Source of the DNA: Oasisia sp. SBJ-2009
Taxonomy: Eukaryota; Annelida; Polychaeta; Sabellida; Siboglinidae
Assembly (NCBI GenBank): GCA_964017155.1
Contig: OZ024856.1
Span: forward strand, 188,501-252,500
Direction: 5' to 3'
Length of the DNA: 64,000 nucleotides
Shown here in pieces: positions 50,901 to 63,500 of the stretch. The position numbers were made by a program, and so were the translations under genes. How positions within the stretch are numbered: position 1 is the first letter of the stretch; each line of letters starts with the position of its first letter. The notes below the pieces were generated by a model, which searched no databases, was not told where the DNA came from, and worked only from the letters and a program-made list of their open reading frames with translations.

Positions 50901-52624
50901 CGACTGGCACAAATCGCGCTGTCTTTTCGACCTCAAAAGTTTGCCAAGACGCGCTGTTTATAAAACATAAATACGCGCAAGATGATTATAATGGAATGAA
51001 TTAATTTAATCAAGTATCAAATGTTGGCAAAAATATTGATATAATAGCAACATTGAGGTGGGTCCGACTTGTACATAAGTGCCAAATAGTGAAATACTGA
51101 AAACAAATTGAGAGTATACGTGCTTTTATGAGAGAGTGCGCGTGAAGGTACGCGCCCGCAAGTGTAGGCATTTATGTACAAGTCGGGCCCACCTCAATGT
51201 TGGTATTATAACTGTATATTTGCCAACATTTGATACTTGGTTTTGTTAATTCTATCAATTATAATCATCTTGCGCATATTTATGTTTTATATACAGCGCG
51301 TCTTAGCAGACTTTTGAGGTCCAAAAGACAGCGCGGTCGGCATAAACAAACTGTTTATCGCTCATTTCATATGCTCAGCGCAGTAACATGCACCGCTGCG
51401 CTTGCGACTGGCACAAATCGCGCTGTCTTTTCGACCTCAAACGTTTGCCAAGACGCGCTGTTTATAAAACATAAATACGCGCAAGATGATTATAATGCAA
51501 TGAATTAATTTAATCAAGTATCAAATGTTGGCCAAAATATTGATATAATAGCAACATTGAGGTGGGTCCGACTTGTACATAAGTGCCAAATATTGAAATA
51601 CTGAAAACAAATTGAGAGTATACGTGCTTTTATGAGAGAGTGCGCGTGAAGGTACGCGCCCGCAAGTGTAGGCACTTATGTACAAGTCGGGCCCACCTCA
51701 ATTTTGGTATAATAACTGTATCTTTGCCAATATTTGATACTTGATTTTGTTAATTCAATCAATTATATTCATCTTGCGCATATTTATGTTTTATATACAG
51801 CGCGTCTTAGCAGACTTTTGAGTTCGAAAAGACAGCGCGGTCGGCATAAACAAACTGTTTATCGCTTATTTCATATACTCAGCTCAGTAACATGCACCGC
51901 TCCGCTTGCGACTGGCACAAATCGCGCTGTCTTTTCGACCTGAAAAGTTTGCCAAGACGCGCTGTTTACAAAACATAAATACCCGCAAGATGATTATAAT
52001 TGAATGAATTAATTTAATCAAGTATCAAATGTTGGCAAAAATACTGATATAATAGCAACATTGAGGTGGGTCCTACTTGTACATAAGTGCCAAATAGTGA
52101 AATACTGAAAACAAATTGAGAGTATACGTGCTTTTATGAGAGAGTGCGCGTGAAGGTACGCGCCCGCAAGTGTAGGCATTGATGTACAAGTCGGGCCCAC
52201 CTCAATTTTGCTATTATAACTGTATCTTTGCCAACATTTGATACTTGATTTTGTTAATTCAATCAATTATAATCATCTTGCGCATATTAATGTTTTATAT
52301 ACAGCGCATCTTAGCAGACTTTTGAGGTCGAAAAGACAGCGGGGTCGGCATAAAAAAACTGTTTATCGCTCATTTCATATGCACAGCGCAGTAACATGCA
52401 CCGCTGCGCTTGCGACTGGCACAAATCGCGCTATCTTTTCGACCTCAAAAGTTTGCCAAGACGCGATGTTTATAAAACATAAATACGCGCAAGATGATTA
52501 TAATTGAATGAATTAATTTAATCAAGTATCAAATGTTGGCAAAAATACTGATATAATAGCAACATTGAGGTGGGTCCGACTTGTACATAAGTGCCAAATA
52601 GTGAAATAGTGACCGCTGCGCTTG

Positions 52625-53129
52625 CGACTGGCACAAATCGCGCTGTCTTTTCGACCTCAAAAGTTTGCCAAGACGCGCTGTTTATAAAACATAAATACGC
52701 GCAAGATGATTATAATTGAATGAATTAATTTAATCAAGTATCAAATGTTGGCAAAAAATAGTGATATAATAGCAACATTGAGGTGGGTCCGACTTGTACA
52801 TAAGTGCCAAATAGTGAAATACTGAAAACAAATTGAGAGTATACGTGCTTTTATGAGAGAGTGCGCGTGAAGGTACGCGCCCGCAAGTGTAGGCATTTAT
52901 GTACAAGTCGGGCCCACCTCAATGTTGGTAGTATAACTGTATATTTGCCAACATTTGATACTTGATTTTGTTAATTCAATCAATTATAATCGTCTTGCGC
53001 ATATTAATGTTTTATATACAGCGCATCTTAGCAGACTTTTGAGGTCGAAAAGACAGCGGGGTCGGCATAAAAAAACTGTTTATCGCTCATTTCATATGCA
53101 CAGCGCAGTAACATGCACCGCTGCGCTTG
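52625..53129 (+). repeat. Chimeric long unit C/B (505 bp)
   Basis: The left arm is of short-unit type (GGCAAAAAATAGTG). The start of the right arm is C (GGCATTTATG, AATGTTGGTAGTATAAC). The rest is B (ATAATC, ATTAATG, CAGCGCATC, AGCGGGGTC). The switch falls between about 52946 and 52988. Both this copy and its sister at 62694 carry a private AATCGTC. Confidence 0.85.
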
Positions 53130-54546
53130 CGACTGGCACAAATCGCGCTATCTTTTCGACCTCAAAAGTTTGCCAAGACGCGATGTTTATAAAACATAAA
53201 TACGCGCAAGATGATTATAATTGAATGAATTAATTTAATCAAGTATCAAATGTTGGCAAAAATACTGATATAATAGCAACATTGAGATGGGTCCGACTTG
53301 TACATAAATGCCAAATAGTGACCGCTGCGCTTGCGACTGGCACAAATCGCGCTGTCTTTTCGACCTCAAAAGTTTGCCAAGACGCGCTGTTTATAAAACA
53401 TAAATACGCGCAAGATGATTATAATTGAATGAATTAATTTAATCAAGTATCAAATGTTGGCAAAAAATAGTGATATAATAGCAACATTGAGGTGGGTCCG
53501 ACTTGTACATAAATGCCAAATAGTGACCGCTGCGCTTGCGACTGGCACAAATCGCGCTGTCTTTTCGACCTCAAAAGTTTGCCAAGACGCGCTGTTTATA
53601 AAACATAAATACGCGCAAGATGATTATAATGGAATGAATTAATTTAATCAAGTATCAAATGTTGGCAAAAATATTGATATAATAGCAACATTGAGGTGGG
53701 TCCGACTTGTACATAAGTGCCAAATAGTGAAATACTGAAAACAAATTGAGAGTATACGTGCTTTTATGAGAGAGTGCGCGTGAAGGTACGCGCCCGCAAG
53801 TGTAGGCATTTATGTACAAGTCGGGCCCACCTCAATGTTGGTATTATAACTGTATATTTGCCAAAATTTGATACTTGGTTTTGTTAATTCTATCAATTAT
53901 AATCATCTTGCGCATATTTATGTTTTATATACAGCGCGTCTTAGCAGACTTTTGAGGTCCAAAAGACAGCGCGGTCGGCATAAACAAACTGTTTATCGCT
54001 CATTTCATATGCTCAGCGCAGTAACATGCACCGCTGCGCTTGCGACTGGCACAAATCGCGCTGTCTTTTCGACCTCAAACGTTTGCCAAGACGCGCTGTT
54101 TATAAAACATAAATACGCGCAAGATGATTATAATGGAATGAATTAATTTAATCAAGTATCAAATGTTGGCCAAAATATTGATATAATAGCAACATTGAGG
54201 TGGGTCCGACTTGTACATAAGTGCCAAATAGTGAAATACTGAAAACAAATTGAGAGTATACGTGCTTTTATGAGAGAGTGCGCCTGAAGGTACGCGCCCG
54301 CAAGTGTAGGCACTTATGTACAAGTCGGGCCCACCTCAATTTTGGTATAATAACTGTATCTTTGCCAACATTTGATACTTGATTTTGTTAATTCAATCAA
54401 TTATATTCATCTTGCGCATATTTATGTTTTATATACAGCGCGTCTTAGCAGACTTTTGAGGTCGAAAAGACAGCGCGGTCGGCATAAACAAACTGTTTAT
54501 CGCTTATTTCATATGCTCAGCTCAGTAACATGCACCGCTCCGCTTG

Positions 54547-55050
54547 CGACTGGCACAAATCGCGCTGTCTTTTCGACCTGAAAAGTTTGCCAAGACGCGC
54601 TGTTTACAAAACATAAATACCCGCAAGATGATTATAATTGAATGAATTAATTTAATCAAGTATCAAATGTTGGCAAAAATACTGATATAATAGCAACATT
54701 GAGGTGGGTCCTACTTGTACATAAGTGCCAAATAGTGAAATACTGAAAACAAATTGAGAGTATACGTGCTTTTATGAGAGAGTGCGCGTGAAGGTACGCG
54801 CCCGCAAGTGTAGGCATTTATGTACAAGTCGGGCCCACCTCAATGTTGGTAGTATAACTGTATATTTGCCAACATTTGATACTTGATTTTGTTAATTCAA
54901 TCAATTATAATCATCTTGCGCATATTAATGTTTTATATACAGCGCATCTTAGCAGACTTTTGAGGTCGAAAAGACAGCGGGGTCGGCATAAAAAAACTGT
55001 TTATCATTCATTTCATATGCACAGCGCAGTAACATGCACCGCTGCGCTTG
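54547..55050 (+). repeat. Chimeric long unit B/C/B
   Basis: The left arm is fully B (CGACCTGAAAAG, TTTACAAAAC, TACCCGC, GGTCCTAC). A C-type tract covers at least 54817-54866 (GGCATTTATG through TATATTTGCC). The rest of the right arm is B. It could be a short gene-conversion tract or, more simply, an exchange in the loop between a B unit and a C/B unit like that at 52625. Confidence 0.82.
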
Positions 55051-56176
55051 CGACTGGCACAAATCGCGCTATCTTTTCGACCTCAAAAGTTTGCCAAGAC
55101 GCGATGTTTATAAAACATAAATACGCGCAAGATGATTATAATTGAATGAATTAATTTAATCAAGTATCAAATGTTGGCAAAAATACTGATATAATAGCAA
55201 CATTGAGATGGGTCCGACTTGTACATAAGTGCCAAATAGTGAAATAGTGACCGCTGCGCTTGCGACTGGCACAAATCGCGCTGTCTTTTCGACCTCAAAA
55301 GTTTGCCAAGACGCGCTGTTTATAAAACATAAATACGCGCAAGATGATTATAATTGAATGAATTAATTTAATCAAGTATCAAATGTTGGCAAAAAATAGT
55401 GATATAATAGCAACATTGAGGTGGGTCCGACTTGTACATAAATGCCAAATAGTGACCGCTGCGCTTGCGACTGGCACAAATCGCGCTGTCTTTTCGACCT
55501 GAAAAGTTTGCCAAGACGCGCTGTTTATAAAACATAAATACGCGCAAGATGATTATAATTGAATGAATTAATTTAATCAAGTATCAAATGTTGGCAAAAA
55601 ATAGTGATATAATAGCAACATTGAGGTGGGTCCGACTTGTACATAAATGCCAAATAGTGACCGCTGCGCTTGCGACTGGCACAAATCGCGCTGTCTTTTC
55701 GACCTCAAAAGTTTGCCAAGACGCGCTGTTTATAAAACATAAATACGCGCAAGATGATTATAATGGAATGAATTAATTTAATCAAGTATCAAATGTTGGC
55801 AAAAATATTGATATAATAGCAACATTGAGGTGGGTCCGACTTGTACATAAGTGCCAAATAGTGAAATACTGAAAACAAATTGAGAGTATACGTGCTTTTA
55901 TGAGAGAGTGCGCGTGAAGGTACGCGCCCGCAAGTGTAGGCATTTATGTACAAGTCGGGCCCACCTCAATGTTGGTATTATAACTGTATATTTGCCAACA
56001 TTTGATACTTGGTTTTGTTAATTCTATCAATTATAATCATCTTGCGCATATTTATGTTTTATATACAGCGCGTCTTAGCAGACTTTTGAGGTCCAAAAGA
56101 CAGCGCGGTCGGCATAAACAAACTGTTTATCGCTCATTTCATATGCTCAGCGCAGTAACATGCACCGCTGCGCTTG

Positions 56177-59100
56177 CGACTGGCACAAATCGCGCTGTCT
56201 TTTCGACCTCAAACGTTTGCCAAGACGCGCTGTTTATAAAACATAAATACGCGCAAGATGATTATAATGGAATGAATTAATTTAATCAAGTATCAAATGT
56301 TGGCCAAAATATTGATATAATAGCAACATTGAGGTGGGTCCGACTTGTACATAAGTGCCAAATAGTGAAATACTGAAAACAAATTGAGAGTATACGTGCT
56401 TTTATGAGAGAGTGCGCGTGAAGGTACGCGCCCGCAAGTGTAGGCACTTATGTACAAGTCGGGCCCACCTCAATTTTGGTATAATAACTGTATCTTTGCC
56501 AATATTTGATACTTGATTTTGTTAATTCAATCAATTATATTCATCTTGCGCATATTTATGTTTTATATACAGCGCGTCTTAGCAGACTTTTGAGTTCGAA
56601 AAGACAGCGCGGTCGGCATAAACAAACTGTTTATCGCTTATTTCATATACTCAGCTCAGTAACATGCACCGCTCCGCTTGCGACTGGCACAAATCGCGCT
56701 GTCTTTTCGACCTCAAAAGTTTGCCAAGACGCGATGTTTATAAAACATAAATACGCGCAAGATGATTATAATTGAATGAATTAATTTAATCAAGTATCAA
56801 ATGTTGGCAAAAATACTGATATAATAGCAACATTGAGGTGGGTCCGACTTGTACATAAGTGCCAAATAGTGAAATAGTGACCGCTGCGCTTGCGACTGGC
56901 ACAAATCGCGCTGTCTTTTCGACCTGAAAAGTTTGCCAAGACGCGCTGTTTATAAAACATAAATACGCGCAAGATGATTATAATGGAATGAATTAATTTA
57001 ATCAAGTATCAAATGTTGGCCAAAATATTGATATAATAGCAACATTGAGGTGGGTCCGACTTGTACATAAGTGCCAAATAGTGAAATACTGAAAACAAAT
57101 TGAGAGTATACGTGCTTTTATGAGAGAGTGCGCGTGAAGGTACGCGCCCGCAAGTGTAGGCACTTATGTACAAGTCGGGCCCACCTCAATTTTGGTATAA
57201 TAACTGTATCTTTGCCAATATTTGATACTTGATTTTGTTAATTCAATCAATTATATTCATCTTGCGCATATTTATGTTTTATATACAGCGCGTCTTAGCA
57301 GACTTTTGAGTTCGAAAAGACAGCGCGGTCGGCATAAACAAACTGTTTATCGCTTATTTCATATACTCAGCTCAGTAACATGCACCGCTCCGCTTGCGAC
57401 TGGCACAAATCGCGCTGTCTTTTCGACCTGAAAAGTTTGCCAAGACGCGCTGTTTACAAAACATAAATACCCGCAAGATGATTATAATTGAATGAATTAA
57501 TTTAATCAAGTATCAAATGTTGGCAAAAATACTGATATAATAGCAACATTGAGGTGGGTCCTACTTGTACATAAGTGCCAAATAGTGAAATACTGAAAAC
57601 AAATTGAGAGTATACGTGCTTTTATGAGAGAGTGCGCGTGAAGGTACGCGCCCGCAAGTGTAGGCATTGATGTACAAGTCGGGCCCACCTCAATTTTGCT
57701 ATTATAACTGTATCTTTGCCAACATTTTATACTTGATTTTGTTAATTCAATCAATTATAATCATCTTGCGCATATTAATGTTTTATATACAGCGCATCTT
57801 AGCAGACTTTTGAGGTCGAAAAGACAGCGGGGTCGGCATAAAAAAACTGTTTATCGCTCATTTCATATGCACAGCGCAGTAACATGCACCGCTGCGCTTG
57901 CGACTGGCACAAATCGCGCTATCTTTTCGACCTCAAAAGTTTGCCAAGACGCGATGTTTATAAAACATAAATACGCGCAAGATGATTATAATTGAATGAA
58001 TTAATTTAATCAAGTATCAAATGTTGGCAAAAATACTGATATAATAGCAACATTGAGGTGGGTCCGACTTGTACATAAGTGCCAAATAGTGAAATAGTGA
58101 CCGCTGCGCTTGCGACTGGCACAAATCGCGCTGTCTTTTCGACCTGAAAAGTTTGCCAAGACGCGCTGTTTATAAAACATAAATACGCGCAAGATGATTA
58201 TAATGGAATGAATTAATTTAATCAAGTATCAAATGTTGGCCAAAATATTGATATAATAGCAACATTGAGGTGGGTCCGACTTGTACATAAGTGCCAAATA
58301 GTGAAATACTGAAAACAAATTGAGAGTATACGTGCTTTTATGAGAGAGTGCGCCTGAAGGTACGCGCCCGCAAGTGTAGGCACTTATGTACAAGTCGGGC
58401 CCACCTCAATTTTGGTATAATAACTGTATCTTTGCCAATATTTGATACTTGATTTTGTTAATTCAATCAATTATATTCATCTTGCGCATATTTATGTTTT
58501 ATATACAGCGCGTCTTAGCAGACTTTTGAGTTCGAAAAGACAGCGCGGTCGGCATAAACAAACTGTTTATCGCTTATTTCATATACTCAGCTCAGTAACA
58601 TGCACCGCTCCGCTTGCGACTGGCACAAATCGCGCTGTCTTTTCGACCTGAAAAGTTTGCCAAGACGCGCTGTTTACAAAACATAAATACCCGCAAGATG
58701 ATTATAATTGAATGAATTAATTTAATCAAGTATCAAATGTTGGCAAAAATACTGATATAATAGCAACATTGAGGTGGGTCCTACTTGTACATAAGTGCCA
58801 AATAGTGAAATACTGAAAACAAATTGAGAGTATACGTGCTTTTATGAGAGAGTGCGCGTGAAGGTACGCGCCCGCAAGTGTAGGCATTGATGTACAAGTC
58901 GGGCCCACCTCAATTTTGCTATTATAACTGTATCTTTGCCAACATTTGATACTTGATTTTGTTAATTCAATCAATTATAATCATCTTGCGCATATTAATG
59001 TTTTATATACAGCGCATCTTAGCAGACTTTTGAGGTCGAAAAGACAGCGGGGTCGGCATAAAAAAACTGTTTATCGCTCATTTCATATGCACAGCGCAGT

Positions 59101-60552
59101 AACATGCACCGCTGCGCTTGCGACTGGCACAAATCGCGCTATCTTTTCGACCTCAAAAGTTTGCCAAGACGCGATGTTTATAAAACATAAATACGCGCAA
59201 GATGATTATAATTGAATGAATTAATTTAATCAAGTATCAAATGTTGGCAAAAATACTGATATAATAGCAACATTGAGGTGGGTCCGACTTGTACATAAGT
59301 GCCAAATAGTGAAATAGTGACCGCTGCGCTTGCGACTGGCACAAATCGCGCTGTCTTTTCGACCTGAAAAGTTTGCCAAGACGCGCTGTTTATAAAACAT
59401 AAATACGCGCAAGATGATTATAATGGAATGAATTAATTTAATCAAGTATCAAATGTTGGCCAAAATATTGATATAATAGCAACATTGAGGTGGGTCCGAC
59501 TTGTACATAAGTGCCAAATAGTGAAATACTGAAAACAAATTGAGAGTATACGTGCTTTTATGAGAGAGTGCGCGTGAAGGTACGCGCCCGCAAGTGTAGG
59601 CACTTATGTACAAGTCGGGCCCACCTCAATTTTGGTATAATAACTGTATCTTTGCCAATATTTGATACTTGATTTTGTTAATTCAATCAATTATATTCAT
59701 CTTGCGCATATTTATGTTTTATATACAGCGCGTCTTAGCAGACTTTTGAGTTCGAAAAGACAGCGCGGTCGGCATAAACAAACTGTTTATCGCTTATTTC
59801 ATATACTCAGCTCAGTAACATGCACCGCTCCGCTTGCGACTGGCACAAATCGCGCTGTCTTTTCGACCTGAAAAGTTTGCCAAGACGCGCTGTTTACAAA
59901 ACATAAATACCCGCAAGATGATTATAATTGAATGAATTAATTTAATCAAGTATCAAATGTTGGCAAAAATACTGATATAATAGCAACATTGAGGTGGGTC
60001 CTACTTGTACATAAGTGCCAAATAGTGAAATACTGAAAACAAATTGAGAGTATACGTGCTTTTATGAGAGAGTGCGCGTGAAGGTACGCGCCCGCAAGTG
60101 TAGGCATTGATGTACAAGTCGGGCCCACCTCAATTTTGCTATTATAACTGTATCTTTGCCAACATTTGATACTTGATTTTGTTAATTCAATCAATTATAA
60201 TCATCTTGCGCATATTAATGTTTTATATACAGCGCATCTTAGCAGACTTTTGAGGTCGAAAAGACAGCGGGGTCGGCATAAAAAAACTGTTTATCGCTCA
60301 TTTCATATGCACAGCGCAGTAACATGCACCGCTGCTCTTGCGACTGGCACAAATCGCGCTATCTTTTCGACCTCAAAAGTTTGCCAAGACGCGATGTTTA
60401 TAAAACATAAATACGCGCAAGATGATTATAATTGAATGAATTAATTTAATCAAGTATCAAATGTTGGCAAAAATACTGATATAATAGCAACATTGAGGTG
60501 GGTCCGACTTGTACATAAGTGCCAAATAGTGAAATAGTGACCGCTGCGCTTG
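56177..60552 (+). repeat. HOR block 9: 1220-bp A'-B-S repeat
   Basis: Unit starts: A'56177, S56681, A'56893, B57397, S57901, A'58113, B58617, S59121, A'59333, B59837, S60341. Three complete modules of 1220 bp (504+504+212) start at 56893, 58113 and 59333. The first unit lacks its B partner and passes directly into a short unit, which marks the edge of the amplification. All A-prime units here carry the CCAATATTTG, GAGTTCGAAAAG, CATATACTCAG haplotype. Confidence 0.9.
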
Positions 60553-63500
60553 CGACTGGCACAAATCGCGCTGTCTTTTCGACCTCAAAAGTTTGCCAAG
60601 ACGCGCTGTTTATAAAACATAAATACGCGCAAGATGATTATAATTGAATGAATTAATTTAAGCAAGTATCAAATGTTGGCAAAAAATAGTGATATAATAG
60701 CAACATTGAGGTGGGTCCGACTTGTACATAAATGCCAAATAGTGACCGCTGCGCTTGCGACTGGCACAAATCGCGCTGTCTTTTCGACCTGAAAAGTTTG
60801 CCAAGACGCGCTGTTTATAAAACATAAATACGCGCAAGATGATTATAATGGAATGAATTAATTTAATCAAGTATCAAATGTTGGCAAAAATATTGATATA
60901 ATAGCAACATTGAGGTGGGTCCGACTTGTACATAAGTGCCAAATAGTGAAATACTGAAAACAAATTGAGAGTATACGTGCTTTTATGAGAGAGTGCGCGT
61001 GAAGGTACGCGCCCGCAAGTGTAGGCATTTATGTACAAGTCGGGCCCACCTCAATGTTGGTATTATAACTGTATATTTGCCAAAATTTGATACTTGGTTT
61101 TGTTAATTCTATCAATTATAATCATCTTGCGCATATTTATGTTTTATATACAGCGCGTCTTAGCAGACTTTTGAGGTCCAAAAGACAGCGCGGTCGGCAT
61201 AAACAAACTGTTTATCGCTCATTTCATATGCTCAGCGCAGTAACATGCACCGCTGCGCTTGCGACTGGCACAAATCGCGCTGTCTTTTCGACCTCAAAAG
61301 TTTGCCAAGACGCGCTGTTTATAAAACATAAATACGCGCAAGATGATTATAATTGAATGAATTAATTTAATCAAGTATCAAATGTTGGCAAAAATACTGA
61401 TATAATAGCAACATTGAGGTGGGTCCGACTTGTACATAAGTGCCAAATAGTGAAATAGTGACCGCTGCGCTTGCGACTGGCACAAATCGCGCTGTCTTTT
61501 CGACCTCAAAAGTTTGCCAAGACGCGCTGTTTATAAAACATAAATACGCGCAAGATGATTATAATGGAATGAATTAATTTAATCAAGTATCAAATGTTGG
61601 CCAAAATATTGATATAATAGCAACATTGAGGTGGGTCCGACTTGTACATAAGTGCCAAATAGTGAAATACTGAAAACAAATTGAGAGTATACGTGCTTTT
61701 ATGAGAGAGTGCGCGTGAAGGTACGCGCCCGCAAGTGTAGGCACTTATGTACAAGTCGGGCCCACCTCAATTTTGGTATAATAACTGTATCTTTGCCAAT
61801 ATTTGATACTTGATTTTGTTAATTCAATCAATTATATTCATCTTGCGCATATTTATGTTTTATATACAGCGCGTCTTAGCAGACTTTTGAGTTCGAAAAG
61901 ACAGCGCGGTCGGCATAAACAAACTGTTTATCGCTTATTTCATATACTCAGCTCAGTAACATGCACCGCTCCGCTTGCGACTGGCACAAATCGCGCTGTC
62001 TTTTCGACCTGAAAAGTTTGCCAAGACGCGCTGTTTACAAAACATAAATACCCGCAAGATGATTATAATTGAATGAATTAATTTAATCAAGTATCAAATG
62101 TTGGCAAAAATACTGATATAATAGCAACATTGAGGTGGGTCCTACTTGTACATAAGTGCCAAATAGTGAAATACTGAAAACAAATTGAGAGTATACGTGC
62201 TTTTATGAGAGAGTGCGCGTGAAGGTACGCGCCCGCAAGTGTAGGCATTGATGTACAAGTCGGGCCCACCTCAATTTTGCTATTATAACTGTATCTTTGC
62301 CAACATTTGATACTTGATTTTGTTAATTCAATCAATTATAATCATCTTGCGCATATTAATGTTTTATATACAGCGCATCTTAGCAGACTTTTGAGGTCGA
62401 AAAGACAGCGGGGTCGGCATAAAAAAACTGTTTATCGCTCATTTCATATGCACAGCGCAGTAACATGCACCGCTGCGCTTGCGACTGGCACAAATCGCGC
62501 TATCTTTTCGACCTCAAAAGTTTGCCAAGACGCGATGTTTATAAAACATAAATACGCGCAAGATGATTATAATTGAATGAATTAATTTAATCAAGTATCA
62601 AATGTTGGCAAAAATACTGATATAATAGCAACATTGAGGTGGGTCCGACTTGTACATAAGTGCCAAATAGTAAAATAGTGACCGCTGCGCTTGCGACTGG
62701 CACAAATCGCGCTGTCTTTTCGACCTCAAAAGTTTGCCAAGACGCGCTGTTTATAAAACATAAATACGCGCAAGATGATTATAATTGAATGAATTAATTT
62801 AATCAAGTATCAAATGTTGGCAAAAAATAGTGATATAATAGCAACATTGAGGTGGGTCCGACTTGTACATAAGTGCCAAATAGTGAAATACTGAAAACAA
62901 ATTGAGAGTATACGTGCTTTTATGAGAGAGTGCGCGTGAAGGTACGCGCCCGCAAGTGTAGGCATTTATGTACAAGTCGGGCCCACCTCAATGTTGGTAG
63001 TATAACTGTATATTTGCCAACATTTGATACTTGATTTTGTTAATTCAATCAATTATAATCGTCTTGCGCATATTAATGTTTTATATACAGCGCATCTTAG
63101 CAGACTTTTGAGGTCGAAAAGACAGCGGGGTCGGCATAAAAAAACTGTTTATCGCTCATTTCATATGCACAGCGCAGTAACATGCACCGCTGCGCTTGCG
63201 ACTGGCACAAATCGCGCTATCTTTTCGACCTCAAAAGTTTGCCAAGACGCGATGTTTATAAAACATAAATACGCGCAAGATGATTATAATTGAATGAATT
63301 AATTTAATCAAGTATCAAATGTTGGCAAAAATACTGATATAATAGCAACATTGAGATGGGTCCGACTTGTACATAAGTGCCAAATAGTGAAATAGTGACC
63401 GCTGCGCTTGCGACTGGCACAAATCGCGCTGTCTTTTCGACCTCAAAAGTTTGCCAAGACGCGCTGTTTATAAAACATAAATACGCGCAAGATGATTATA

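Larger units (their letters stand above)
50901..56176 (+). repeat. HOR block 8: irregular segment rich in chimeric units
   Basis: Unit starts: D50901, A'51405, B51909, S52413, C/B 52625 (505 bp), short 53130 (204 bp), s53334, D53539, A'54043, B/C/B 54547, S55051, s55263, s55468, D55673. Both recombinant long units and a run of three short units break the regular order. The A-prime at 51405 has three linked changes (CCAATATTTG, GAGTTCGAAAAG, CATATACTCAG). The A-prime at 54043 lacks them. Confidence 0.86.
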
